From Argopecten irradians (Eukaryota > Mollusca > Bivalvia > Pectinida > Pectinidae), in assembly GCF_041381155.1 (NCBI RefSeq), contig NC_091134.1, positions 16,308,008 to 16,372,007 of the forward strand: DNA of 64,000 nucleotides, read 5' to 3'. The notes below the pieces were generated by a model. That model did no database searches, was not told the DNA's origin, and saw nothing but the letters and a program-made list of their open reading frames with translations. The position numbers were made by a program, and so were the translations under genes. Positions 34,725-46,449 of this stretch are shown here, one piece after another; within the stretch, counting starts at the first letter, position 1, and the number at the start of each line of letters is the position of its first letter.

Positions 34725-36199
34725 CTGTAATATAAAGAAAAATAAGTCAAACAAATGTATACATGTATAAACTGTAACGTAAATACAGACTGGTTAATTT
34801 GTTGAAGATAATGACTGCTCCCCAATGCTAAATAATGAGTACTCTCTGAACCGGATGTAGTTATTACACATGGTCAATACACACTGCACCGTGTATTGAC
34901 CACGTGTAATAACTACATCCGGTTTCCTACATCCGGTTCAGGGAGTACTGATTACTTAGCATTGGGGAGCAGTTATTATCTTTAACAAATTAACCAGTCT
35001 GTATTTACGTTACATATACAACAAATATTATTACATGTTTAATCATTCGAGTTCTGATAGTCGAATAATACATGGAGGCAAATTTCCTTGTCAACTGTTA
35101 TCAAGCTTTCTCGAATACTCCAAACATCTTGCGTATTTTTTTTATAGTTTTGCTGGCTTTAAACTGAACATCAAACTTGATGTGTTTTGCTGACTTCATG
35201 TACAGATAACGCTTTAGATAAGCTTTATATCGAATGTCGCTAATTGTCGTTTGTTTCATCTCTGTTAAATCCATATTTTGTACATAATTGTACATATCTT
35301 CTCCTAAATTGAAACCCGATACGATAGTGTCTAAACCGAGGATGATTTCAGCTCTTGCTATATAGTATGACCATTTTGGAAGCATGTATAAATTTTCTGG
35401 ATTACTAGTCTGACGCTCAACCGATCGACTTAGAAAGGTTTTTGGTGTATTACGGCTAGTATTGATGGCCAAGCAAGGTTACAAACATATATGTGTATCA
35501 AAGTTTACTCATTTGTGACACTGCTATATTAACCATGATCTGTCAATTCGGTTGAAATTTTAAACCACGACCATTTTAAATTTATAGCCAATTTAAGTAA
35601 ATGGACCGATATCAGTCGGCCTTTTAAACGTCTCATTAGATTTAAATGTATGTAAATATCAGTGTTCGTGTGTTTGTATTAAATCACAACATGTAACGTC
35701 AATCGTCACATTTCAGTGAATTCTGTGTCAAAATATATAGCTAATGGTGAAATGATTTTACTTCTTGAAATGATGAGTTATACAGTTTATAAGATTTCGA
35801 TATCAAGCTAGCAATACTTGTATACATGGAACATACTTACAATGTATGCTTACGCTTTGAGTGGTCATTTTTTTGTACATAAACTATGAGTTTTATTAAA
35901 AAATAAAGAAAGATGTGTAAACTCGGGGAATCTATAGATACATCTTCGCTTGCAATCTGTTCAATACGGGACCTTTTTCTTGAAGAGGACCGTACTGGAT
36001 ATTGATCAGTGAATATGATATCAATAAATCTCTGCAATTTGAGACAAGAGTTTGTGTGAACTTTGATGGAAAGGAGTGGTCCCTTTCGTCCATTTCCATA
36101 TAGTTGATAAATAACAGTTTTTTTGTGTGTATTTGGTTCTTTTATCGTATGAAGTTCAATCTTAAAACTATAGAGAGTCACTGTACATATGAATGACAT
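33291..36199 (-). CDS. Unrecognised protein, up to 709 residues, 3 exons
   Basis: Model on the minus strand: exon 1 36199-35841, exon 2 35455-35119, exon 3 34724-33291, with phases 2 and 0. Residues 1-119 include a basic patch SSSRKRSRIEQ that could be a nuclear signal. Exon 2 (121-232) is helix-prone and rich in Lys and Tyr. Exon 3 (233-709) is a long uninterrupted frame of higher GC, with WSLRTHVPWLVYERLHENIKG in its middle, a Cys-containing stretch CSLHECDDTCPLVS and an acidic end (DLDADSDESVERH). No signal peptide, membrane helix or known catalytic motif is seen. The exon 1-2 joint has a good donor (GTAAGT). The exon 2-3 joint needs a weak donor (GTATTC); otherwise exon 2 ends at a TGA (35103-35101) and exon 3 belongs to a separate gene. 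I do not recognise the family. Confidence 0.55.
34773..35014. mobile_element. Foldback element between exons of the unrecognised gene
   Basis: A 242-bp palindrome whose ends read TGTAACGTAAATACAGACTG and its inverse. The arms match almost base for base (CTGCTCCCCAATGCTAA, GAACCGGATGTAG, GTTATTACAC, GGTCAATACAC), apart from an extra 14-17 bases in one arm. If transcribed it would form a long hairpin. Confidence 0.85.
35119..35455 (-). CDS. Unrecognised gene, middle exon
   Basis: Open frame with MLPKWSYYIARAEIILGLD and a Lys-rich end (FKASKTIKKIRKMFG). The acceptor AATACTAG joins exon 1 in the right phase. Its 3' limit is uncertain (see the gene entry). Confidence 0.5.
35841..36199 (-). CDS. 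Unrecognised gene, first exon
   Basis: ATG at 36199 opens MSFICTVTLYSFKIELHTIK; 119 codons, then donor GTAAGT in phase 2. The end of the exon has a hydrophobic stretch (LHIFLYFLIKLIVYV) that could be a membrane or buried helix. Confidence 0.55.
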
Positions 36200-39100
36200 T
36201 TTGAATGCATTAACACGTTTTTGTATCGATTTATATGGTGTGTGGTGTAAGTTACAACTATAAATTGATATAGATTCGGAAGCTTGCTAGTCTACTTCCT
36301 GTTTCAAATCAGCTGTATGATTTGGGGACACTGGACTAATGAAAGCCGTATTGGTGTATTCATTCGTCCTCACCGTTAACCCGAGTCCTATATCACATAC
36401 CTGAATTTACAGATATTCATTCTGGGTAAATGATATATGATAGGGACATTTTGTCCGAAAGGCTAAGTTCGTTTACCCGATAAGGCGGTAAAAGGGACTG
36501 TTCAGCCACATATACCCTCATTTTTCTCTACGATCTCTGGTTTCTCTACACACTTTCAGACACTTTCATCAATGGCCAAAATCATTAAAATATGTTTCGT
36601 TAGGAACCGATACAATAAAACAACATATTCTATGCGAAAATAGGGTACAAAACTTGGTCACCGTGGCCTGCTTTTTTTGCATGACCCTCTCCCTCCACTG
36701 TCATTTTTACGATTGGTTTGCAGTCGTCTCCAACGATCTCTCCAATATTCTCCTAATTTTTCCAATCGTATTTATAAGAAAAAGATCCAGTTTCGACTTG
36801 CTGACTTTAAATTAACTGTTTGTGAAGTTTAATTATTCAAGCGTTGTATAAATATTTACATCTAGAAGTTATTGTATGGTTTCTCGAAACCCAATACCCA
36901 ATGCGTACACAGGCAGTCAGTCTAATAATAAGGTAAACAGGTGTTTAAATCTAATGTGAATTATACGATATTTATTTCAGGTACATACATAAAATCAATA
37001 TCTGGTTAGCTCGCTGAACCCGGTGATATACGGACCCTATACAAGGCCCTGTGTTCGTTCTTGGTAAGACACAGGGGACTGAAAAGTATGCATGGACGAG
37101 TTAAGGTAAACTGATATTCTGTACTATCGCAATTCCTAGGATTTGTATTGCAAGTTCGAAAAATAAGATGAGGTAGTTACTACATGTAGGTACAGTTGAT
37201 CAATGGTTATCAGCCGGGTACTCCGGGTTTCCCCCCATCTAATAAATCTGAGAATTCTTTTAATCATAGGGCAGATGTGTTACTAGGACAAATTATTTCT
37301 AATAAACTTAAAGAAATGTTAAAAGAAAACATTTATTTAGAGGCACACTGAATACATCTTTATGAAACAAGAACAAAAACTAATGCTGATAGTACATATG
37401 GGCCGTTGTTTGTCAACGCCTGTAAAGTGTACCTATACATTGGTAAATGTTATTTCTGTAACTTATTAGACTTCATATGTACATATATTATCACGCCCAG
37501 ATACCCTACCGAACTTAACCTACAGGCCCGAAAAATATGAATGATACTTATCATGATCATTTATTTTGAAACGTAAAAAACCCCACAATACACCGGTATA
37601 GTTGTAATTTCTGTACTAGGTATGTACTCTAGCGAATATATCCAAACGTAATTACATGTGTATAGTAACTATCAATATATCATTAAGGCCGATTGGCACC
37701 CAATAAATAAACTCAACTGAAAAATTCAAATTATTTGGAAGATTGTCAACATTATTATTATCGTTAGATGTATTGTTTTATTATTCTGGGCCATATCTTT
37801 CACGAATCAATTTGCGCACTCAGCATATCGTGGCCATTACGCCAGTAATTATTTTGAATAACTATTTTACATTAAAAGCTTAACAGTTACACATTTATTT
37901 ATGTTTTTCTTTTAAAATTACATTTGTATGGCCAAATTCAGCTAAATTAACATATTTATAATGTTTGAACGCATGATATGTACATAAGAAAGTGCTTACT
38001 TTTGATAATATTATTCACAAATAGCGACATTGTCTTGCTTATAGCAAATGTTCATGTTGACTAAATGCTACTCCAATGAGATTTTCGTCAATTATACATT
38101 AATCAAATCTTTTGTTTATTCAATGGGAATTCTTTAGATCATTACCCGAATTATTTGTTGTCACATATCTACCCCCAAGCTGACACCAGACCTCAAGGGC
38201 TGATTAAAATAATTATTTCATATTTGATTAAACTGGAATGTTATATACAAAACAAAGGAAAGATCTGGCCGGGATTCCGGCCGCTCGGTTCTAAAGGTTA
38301 TATCGCCCCGTAATGAACTAGATTACCGCATAACATGTAGAAGTGGCGTAGTGTTATTGATTCAAACGCACGCCCGATTCTTATCATATATCTATTTGTA
38401 ACAAGAAAACATGTTATTTATTTAATTCTAGATTATTTTAAATCAAAGAATTGCATTAAAAAGCTTCAAGATTTAACGATTAGCATTTCGCAAATAATCA
38501 ATTAATAATTGTTACTCGGCCCAAAGAAGCCTTCAACTAAAATGTCTGCCATTTCCTTAGAAACCGGAAGGTAATAAATTATCAAAGGGGGCCATCTCAC
38601 AACCATTTGAAAATATATTTACCTCAACATGAAAGCTTTTAATTTGCATCTGAATCTTTACGATTATGAACCTCAAAGACCTTTTCTTTATTACTCGAAG
38701 TAGGAGATTAATTTGTGTGAAATTTTATCCGTCCAATTGAAAAAAAAATATGTACATGTATAGCTAAGGCGAATTGCATTCGTTGACATGCGTCCAGTAA
38801 ACTAACTTTTCTGGTTTACAGTTTTTTTTCATAATATTTGAAATACTTTGAAAATGTGGATCGTAGTTGCCAAGAAACACAAATTAACAAAATCAAGCCA
38901 TGAAGGTTTTACTAAAACAAAACGCGGTAAGAGAGGGCAGCAGAAGAGAACAAGGACACTCGAGGTATATGAACAGAAGACAATCCTTCCACTTTATCTG
39001 ACAAAATGTCCGACATGACTTTGACCCATCTATCGAGTTTTATTCTTATCGGTTCTTTAGAGGAAAGTTGTAAAAGTTGATATGGTCATTAGTAATATCG

Positions 39101-41131
39101 GCTGTAGGGCAATAACAGAGATATAGATATCTCCCCCACAACATGGTCGTTTACATTTGTATAATGTATAGATCTGTGAGGTATCGTCTAGCTATATATC
39201 AATATCTCATACACAGGGGTTTAAATAGCATTAAAACGCAATCAAACTGGATCTATTCTCTTATCGATATCGATCAACCACGTTTGCGATGAAAACTTAT
39301 CATTACTTAAAATCGACCAAAATAATCCTTTTCTTGCCATCCATCAATCAGAATTCGCTTTACAAAGTAGGGGGTCTTAATGACGGACATTCTCATCCAC
39401 CATTCGGTGTCACACATATATTGTATATCTCTACACATGGCAATGGGAAGTATATATGTCTGAATGATCAGACTGAAAGAGGGAATGTTCTGATATTTTT
39501 CATTGTTTATCATTTTCATGAGAAATATCGTATGTTGAATAATTTTTGCGACAATGAGTTTTCTCGATTTCCCATGAAAAAGAGAAAGTTTATTTTAACG
39601 AACATACATTTCGCGGTCTTACAGTGTAGTATATAATATAGGTAATGATCGATGCTATCTAGAAACTCTATCAAATCTCTGAATTTCCATTGACCTTAGA
39701 ATAAACTATGTCATACATATGTGTTTTCAATGTCCCAGTACAATAAAAAGCTCGCATCTTCGTGAATTGAATTATTGAACACTCTAAAACGCCAGAGTAA
39801 TAAGTGTCGTGGTTTTGTTACCTAAAAACGTGTGTATTTTTATAATATGTTATATATAAAATGTTACACATCTCTCTGAAAACTGCTAGCCTTCTACACC
39901 TTCACCGCATATCGCAGGTGTTTTCATGGCAAATCGATACCTATCGGTATCAATCACGGCAATGGTTTATTAAATCAAACTGACGTGTTTCATAATCGAA
40001 CGGTATGGTAATTCACTTAAACCCGCATAGAAAACCTTCTCTTCCAGGTCACAATCCCAGGCAAAGCCAAGCAAAAATAAATCAAGAGAAGAAAAAACGG
40101 TTTATGAACATATAATTATTCCCTTGGCCTGATCAAAATTGACGCAATATTCTTATATACCCGATATTTAACAACCCGGCCCCTCTGGCTGTAACATGAG
40201 ACGCTAAGTGACGCGGAAGGGAAACATTACTACATGAAAGGTGTGTTTTAAATAATCAATACAAAACGTTTAACAAAGTGTCCTGGAGTCGGTGGCAAAA
40301 TAAAAACCCGCCGTTCTCGAGAGAGAAAATGGTTTATGGTTTAAAGACCTCTTACTATGATTTACGCGTGTCAGGTTTTTTTTAAAGATGGATACAAGCT
40401 TTGGATCGAACGGTCAGTGCCTGAGAACTCTCCACACGGGTCTGAACTCTTGTCCAGAGGACAAGGTCAAGCAAGTTGGGTAGAGCATTAAGCGTTAAGA
40501 TGAATATACTGAGTTTTTTTTATTGTACAACGAACTGCAATAAATCTTTACGCAATCAATTATTTCGATCGTTTATTTTGTTTCCAATCAAGGATACCAA
40601 TAATATCGGCACTTCGCATGACATGAGTTCTACGCTACTGTCTTATATGTGACACAAAGACATTAAGGGACATGTTTGGAAAACATTGACTAAAATGCAT
40701 ATTACTTAGTAATCAATCGATCTATGTTTTTATCATTTCGACATTTGGAGGTAAGTAAAGAAGGTTTGGTTATACCATTTTCATTATGACGCCTGCCTTT
40801 GCACGTTAAGCCCCGAAGTGGGCTAAATTTGATGAGGAGTTGTAGTGCAAACTCTCTTAAGAACTTAGCCGAAGACACTCACAAAGCATCTCATGATCAG
40901 TTAGTCCGTTTGACAACGGACTTTCGCGTACAGGCAAAGGTACAAAATCTGTCCTTTGGTGAATGCCATATCTTGTGTTTAAAGAACTTAGCGACTTACC
41001 AACGAATCAATAGCTATTTCTTATGATTTAGTCCCGACCCCAGAAACCTTACAAAAATCTGGACTCCCGAGGGCACTAAATATAATCATCTCCATCCCCT
41101 CCCCTCGGAAAATTAAAACATCACCACTCAC
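36200..41131. other. Long region without a supported gene
   Basis: AT-rich sequence. A short SINE-body-like stretch lies near 37205-37240 (CCGGGTACTCCGGGTTTCC). Short open frames such as 39289-39636 and 40799-41026 lack motifs and splice context. It could be intron of a gene whose exons I cannot see. Confidence 0.45.
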
Positions 41132-41221
41132 CTTAGAAACTTTACGACTCATGTTGTCCACTGTCTCATGCTTGAGTCGACTTTTATTTTCACGTCGCAT
41201 TTTCTCGAAATAATTTTCCAT
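41132..41221 (-). CDS. Candidate first coding exon, 30 residues
   Basis: ATG at 41221 opens MENYFEKMRRENKSRLKHE and goes on to NMSRKVSK, ending exactly in phase 0 at a consensus AAG|GTGAGT donor. The peptide is highly charged. No partner exon was found downstream on the minus strand; it could belong to the gene at 36199-33291 or to another. Evidence is limited to the start, composition and donor. Confidence 0.35.
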
Positions 41222-44200
41222 TTTGATAATGTCTTAGCGATATAGATCTTAAGCCTTTTTCAAAATACGAGCCCTTTAAATGCAGGCATTTAATCCTCAC
41301 TTAGGGCCGCCTTGATAGACCCTCCATGGCCATGACCGGGACCTTTTAAATCCCAAACATAAATGTTAGTTCTTCAACTTTTAGACACACGGTCGTTCAA
41401 AGATATACTCACCCTGAATATTACAAACGCATACAATAAGACCATTAACGATTATCTTTCTATATGGAGCCAGGTGCGTCAACCAAATACAAAATACTGA
41501 TTTGATTTACAACCTGATTAATTCAAACGCCGTTAGCTAGTTACTTTTAAGTGTCAGACCAAACAGGCGGTGTATATTAATTGAAGTTAAACATTTAATT
41601 TGATTTGTCTTGTGTAGTCACGGAATCGGTTCAATACACGACCGAGGTTCGACGGGTATTTGATAGGAACAAAAGAGATATGGGTCAATATTGTTATTAT
41701 GGAAGATCAGAGGCTCTTGATTAAAGGTAGAGAATGCAGGTATATTGGTTACCAGTTCATTAAAGGTACAGGTACACCAGTAGTCGTGTGGTATACCTGT
41801 CAGCGAAGGTCACCGTTTTTGACACTTTCTATACAAAGAGTTCGGCTAGTTAAACATGTTTGAATTTTCAAATGTAGTGTAAAATTGGGACGAATGGTCT
41901 ATTACATACAGTATATGTGTGCATTCCTGGAATCTACTCGACCGTTCTTTTTCCCACAGAAAACAAAATCAATGAAGTTCATCTGAACCATATGTGTTCC
42001 TGGGTTTCATAGCTCTTTTATCCAGACAAGTGTAAATGCTTTTCATGAATACCAAAATTACACCACCATGCCATGGAAACTTTCTATATTTACGTCTTCT
42101 ACGTAATAAGTGTTAGGACCTGGTAGATTTGGGAGGTGATAGCACCGCCTACGTTCACAATAGGTCGGTGTTTTTTTATCCAGGTAATCCTGCTTTACTC
42201 CACCTCCTTATAGCTTTTTTACTTGCTGTTCGGTGTATTTGAATGATACAAATAGCACTATAGTATAAGAAGACAATAGTTCTATTAATTTAAACACCTT
42301 CGACATTCTAGGGGTTACTATCGCTGTCATGGATAATATGGCGTCAACAGTTATAAATCCTGGATCACAAGAAGACGCAACAGGAATATACCACACTCAA
42401 ATACTACAATGCACAAAATGAACAACTTTTAATGTTCTACATGACTCTGCCTATACATAAAAATGTACATATACTTATAGACGGGTTGGTCGAGTACAAC
42501 CGAAGTATTAAATTATCAGCCATTCTAGCTAATAATCTTCTACCTCTGGCGCACTGTAGTTACAATATTAAACATTGATATAGAATTAATTCAATTATTG
42601 TATGTCGCCATATCATAACCTCTGGTGCGGGGTCACATACATCCTAACCTCAGTCACAGATGATACATTTTTACCGCCATCCTCGACACTCCAGGGGTTA
42701 CTATTACTGACGTTATATTCACTTGTAACGTTACATTGTAGTAAAAGTAACCCCTGGGGTATCGAGGATAATTATCCATGTGAACATGGGAAACATTTGT
42801 TGTTTATCATGAATAATGCATCACTCAAAGCCTGTTCTGTCACACGTTGAGGCGGGAATCTTATCTTGTTTATTGATGCTGTAGAAAATATGCGCAAATC
42901 CTTACTTTGGCACTATTGCGTCAGGGGAGATAACTCCGAGAGAGTTCAATGTACATAAAAACATTGGGCGAAACGGAAATGTTTTACTGTTATGCAGGGT
43001 GTTTGAATCCCACCCCAATGAAGCTTTTTGAATTTTTATTTCATTTCTGTTAATAACTTATCATGGAACCCCCAAAAACCACCAACACTGTTTACTTTTC
43101 GTGCTATTATTCCAAAACTTGGCCGCACAACGACACTCCACATACACGAAAATAATAATGTAGTTTCCTGTATACTAAGAGTTAGTGTCCCTAATTGGGC
43201 CTGCTCCCTTTAATGTTAACCCGCCCCCCCCCCCCCTGTTATCATAAAACATAGTCAAAATACTAAATAACTTCAGTGAGGTGCGAGGATATTGCTACTT
43301 TTTTTGCGGCTTCTTAGTGTGTTTTACGTTTATCATGCATATATTTTCTCCATAAAATCAAAGCGAACTGTTTTAAAATTTTTTCTCTCTTTGGTATACG
43401 TGTATTCATACTAATTTTAGACTTTAATTTACATCGATCACAAAACAGGTTAAACATATAAACTTATTGAAATAACTTTGAAATGATTAGAACGAATATA
43501 CGTACCCGGCCTACTATGCTTTCCGACCACCTAGAGACGACACCATTATCTGTCTAATAGCCTTTTGATTTACAATATCCCAGCCATTCAATTATAAGTA
43601 GTGAAATTAAAGATAGACTCTCATTTGTTGAGGGCGTTATGATAAACATAGGGAGCCGATTCCGTCACCATTATAAGTACCAGATAATGCCGGGGAAAAA
43701 CCGCCGACCTGCGGCCATTACTTGATAATTGTCTCACTTGGGTTTTACAGTTTTGAACTCGGAACCAAGAAACAGAAAGCTAATGGTATATGGTAGGCAC
43801 ATCTTGATTAGTCAAGAATCGAACACCATTATTGTTTGATGTTGAAATTAAAACACATTTCCGATAAATGTTTTGATTTCAGCCTCCGATTTAAAGCGTT
43901 TTATCGATACAAGATAACAGATATATTTGATATATAATCTCGTGACGAGTATATATTATCAGTATCGTTATCTTTATATTGTTACCTGGACGTTATCACT
44001 AATACTGGGGTAAGTTGATCATACATCACTCATAAAGCATTGTCAACTTAACACTGCGAAATTATCATTTTGCAGCAGAGAAATTTCAATAATTGTCTGG
44101 AAGAAAAATCCTTACTAAAGTTTTCATTCTGTGAGAGTAAGACAAATACATTTATTGCTTTGCTAAGATTGTGGTTTAAAACCACAAAGCAACTTTTATT

Positions 44201-44817
44201 TTTCATGGTTTACGTATTCAATTTAACCGGCGGAGCTGCCATAGTTTTATTTATCTCCCGAATTTGTGTTTATATAACTTTTACGTCCCATATGAAATCA
44301 CAACATTAAGCCATATTTATAATGACGTGCTAAATTTTCCTAATTACAGGGTAAGTATCTTTTTATACCTTTGTAAAGTGCACTTTAAAACAAACCAAGA
44401 GCTGTTTGTTACATACTGTAAATACATGTACGTGGTATTTTCTTCTAATGAAAATGCATTCCATATAACTCTCGGTATATATTGACGGAGTGGATATCTT
44501 ATTGGAAGGTATTTTACTGATATTGTTTACAAAATGTTCTCAATTACATGTATATTGCTATGTAATGACGCGGCAATGTATTTTAATGCAACACTTGATA
44601 AAGTTGAATGTTTCATTCATATTAGAATCTTCCGTGCGTCATTAGATTTGTAGAGTGACGATTGATTTACCTTACATTTCATCTGACCCTAATACCAAAC
44701 TTAGACATTCAGACATAAATGCTAGAAGGAACCCGTGTCGGTGTTTATATATGTATAACACAAATTCAAGTTTGTGATAAATGCTGCTTCTTATAAGGTT
44801 TAGACACAGTCTGAAGT
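41222..44817. other. Region without a supported gene
   Basis: AT-rich. It contains the short palindrome at 42679-42769, a related scrap near 42312 (CTAGGGGTTACTATCGCTG) and a C run at 43220-43236. Nothing else is supported. Confidence 0.45.
42679..42769. mobile_element. Small foldback, relative of 18612-19275
   Basis: ATCCTCGACACTCCAGGGGT and ACCCCTGGGGTATCGAGGAT are the inverted ends, with TTACT and ACGTTA words inside. It looks like an internally deleted member of the family. Confidence 0.7.
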
Positions 44818-44965
44818 ATGGAATCAGATTCAGAGGGAGAGCCATTGTTGACTAGAAACCCGCCACCTTCCCCATATCACGGACACAGAAAACCGCCACC
44901 TCCCCCGCAAAATGGACCCAGAGACCCGGTCCCACCACCATCTCCGCAGAGCGGGCTTAGGAATA
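44818..44965 (+). CDS. Candidate first coding exon, Pro-rich with di-leucine motif
   Basis: ATG at 44818 opens MESDSEGEPLLTRNPPPSP, then Pro-rich blocks (KPPPPPQNG, PVPPPSPQSG), and ends in phase 1 at a perfect GTAAGT donor. EGEPLL fits the acidic di-leucine sorting signal found at the N-termini of endosomal and lysosomal membrane proteins, with Pro-rich cytoplasmic sequence after it. GC is above the flanks. The next exon was not found; it may lie beyond the window, and a SINE starts 15 bases after the exon. Function unknown. Confidence 0.55.
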
Positions 44966-44980
44966 GTAAGTGCTCACTTT

Positions 44981-45405
44981 TGTTTGTTTGTTTGTTTGAT
45001 TAATTAACGTCCTATTAACAGCTATGGTCATGTAAGGACGGCCTCCCATGTTTGCAGTGTGTTGCGTGTATGTTGTGCGAGGTGTGTGTTTTGGGAGACT
45101 GCGGTATATTCGTGTTGTGTCTTCTTGTATAGTGAAACTTTTGCCCTTTTTATAGTGCTATTTCACTGAAGCATACCGCCGAAGACACTCAGCAACACAC
45201 CCGAACCGGTCACATTATACTGACAACGGACGAACCAGTCGTCCCACTCCCTGTATGCTGAGCGCTAAACAGGAGCAGAAACTATCAGTTTCATAGACTT
45301 TGGTGTGTCACGGCCAGGGGATAGAACCCAGAGCCTTCCTCACAGTGGCGAACGTTCAACTCAAGGCTAAAAGTGAGGCGGTGCCAAGGGAGGCATTAGG
45401 AAAGG
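44981..45405 (-). mobile_element. tRNA-derived SINE with CAAA tail, longest copy
   Basis: On the minus strand the head near 45400-45300 resembles a tRNA (TAGCCTTGAGTTGAACG as A box, GGGTTCTATCCCC as B box). The body shares GCTCCTG, GTCAGTATAATGTGACCG-like and CATGACCATAGCTGTTAATA with 56731-57098, and the tail is a CAAA run at 44981-44998. It lies directly after the donor of the exon at 44818. Confidence 0.8.
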
Positions 45406-45504
45406 TAAAGTCAGTAGGAAGAAGAGAAAAGATAAGATCCTAACTTTAGTCGACTTTAAGATCAAACGCCCTACATGTACTTGCAATAAGTGTTCACTCG
45501 GAGC

Positions 45505-45584
45505 ATTCTGATCTGCCATAGTTTACGTTACTTCCCTTCACAGATAGAGTGTAACAAAGGGAAGTAACTCTAATCGATCAGAAT
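45505..45584. mobile_element. Small foldback with GGGAAGTAAC motif
   Basis: ATTCTGATC and GATCAGAAT form the ends; the inner arms pair GTTACTTCCCTT with AAGGGAAGTAAC. The same motif occurs near 12076, 13866, 14506 and 53269, so it belongs to a dispersed family. Confidence 0.65.
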
Positions 45585-45889
45585 CACTCGGAATGTCTTA
45601 CGCATACGGATACGCATATGAAACAAAACCACATGTTTTATGGACCTAATTCGATCGAACGAAATGTTTTCTTGAAAACAGACGACTTTTTGACTTCTTG
45701 AATTTCACTGCTGTACCATACTGATTCTTTCATCATTCATGCAAGTAGAGAAAGTACTCTGTATAGATCCGTAATATATATGTGGATAAAAACTATCGAC
45801 GACGTAGTTTTTGAAATGTGTTCTCACAAGGTTAAAGGTAAGACATTTCTATGGTGCTGTGTGTGAAAGTCTGTTGTGTTACGGCCATC

Positions 45890-46190
45890 TCGTGTTGTTG
45901 TGGTTGATTACGGCCTGTGTCGTGTTGTCGCCTTGTCGTGTTGTCGCCTTGTCGAGTTGTCGCGGTCTCAAACTGCGACAACCCGAGATTTAACAGTTAA
46001 AATGTCGACTTGTCGCGTTTTCGAACCGCGACAAGTCGACAACACGACAAGACGACAAGTCGACAACACGACAAGTCGACATTTCAAATACGCTTATTAG
46101 CGCGTACAGAATCTCGTGTAGTCGCGGTAAAATATCGACTTGTCGTGTTGTCGAGTTGTCGTGTTGTCGAGTTGTCGACTTGTCGCCTTC
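45890..46190. repeat. GTCG-rich palindromic array
   Basis: Short units such as TTGTCGTGTTGTCGAGTTGT run in one direction, then in the other (ACACGACAAGTCGAC), then back again. Part (46000-46090) is close to a palindrome. Overlapping open frames rich in Arg, Val and Ser are by-products. Confidence 0.85.
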
Positions 46191-46299
46191 CTGTTACACA
46201 TGCGCAAATCATGAAATAGCCACTATCTTTGAATATAGAAAACTGAAGTCAGTGCTTGTACCATAGTATGGTGGCATATTTCTGCCATCGAGTTGCCGA

Positions 46300-46445
46300 C
46301 TTACGACTTAATGATGTCGACATAATTAAGGCATTAAGTCGACATCATATCGGAAGATGTCGACATAAACAGAAGAATATGTCGACTGACACCGACTTGT
46401 CAGTTATTGATGTCGACATCTAAACTAAAAGATGTCGACATAAAT
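46300..46445. repeat. TGTCGACAT motif cluster
   Basis: Five or more copies of TGTCGACAT or its core GTCGAC within 150 bases. Related AAGTCG/GTCGAC words also flank the inverted copy (51740-51950) and the third copy (61400-61640) of the 2-kb family, so they are probably its outer part. Confidence 0.6.
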
Positions 46446-46449
46446 GATC

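Noticed and set aside
45811-46219. Arg- and Val-rich open frames
   Set aside because: Generated by the GTCG array; the same peptide words repeat in all frames.
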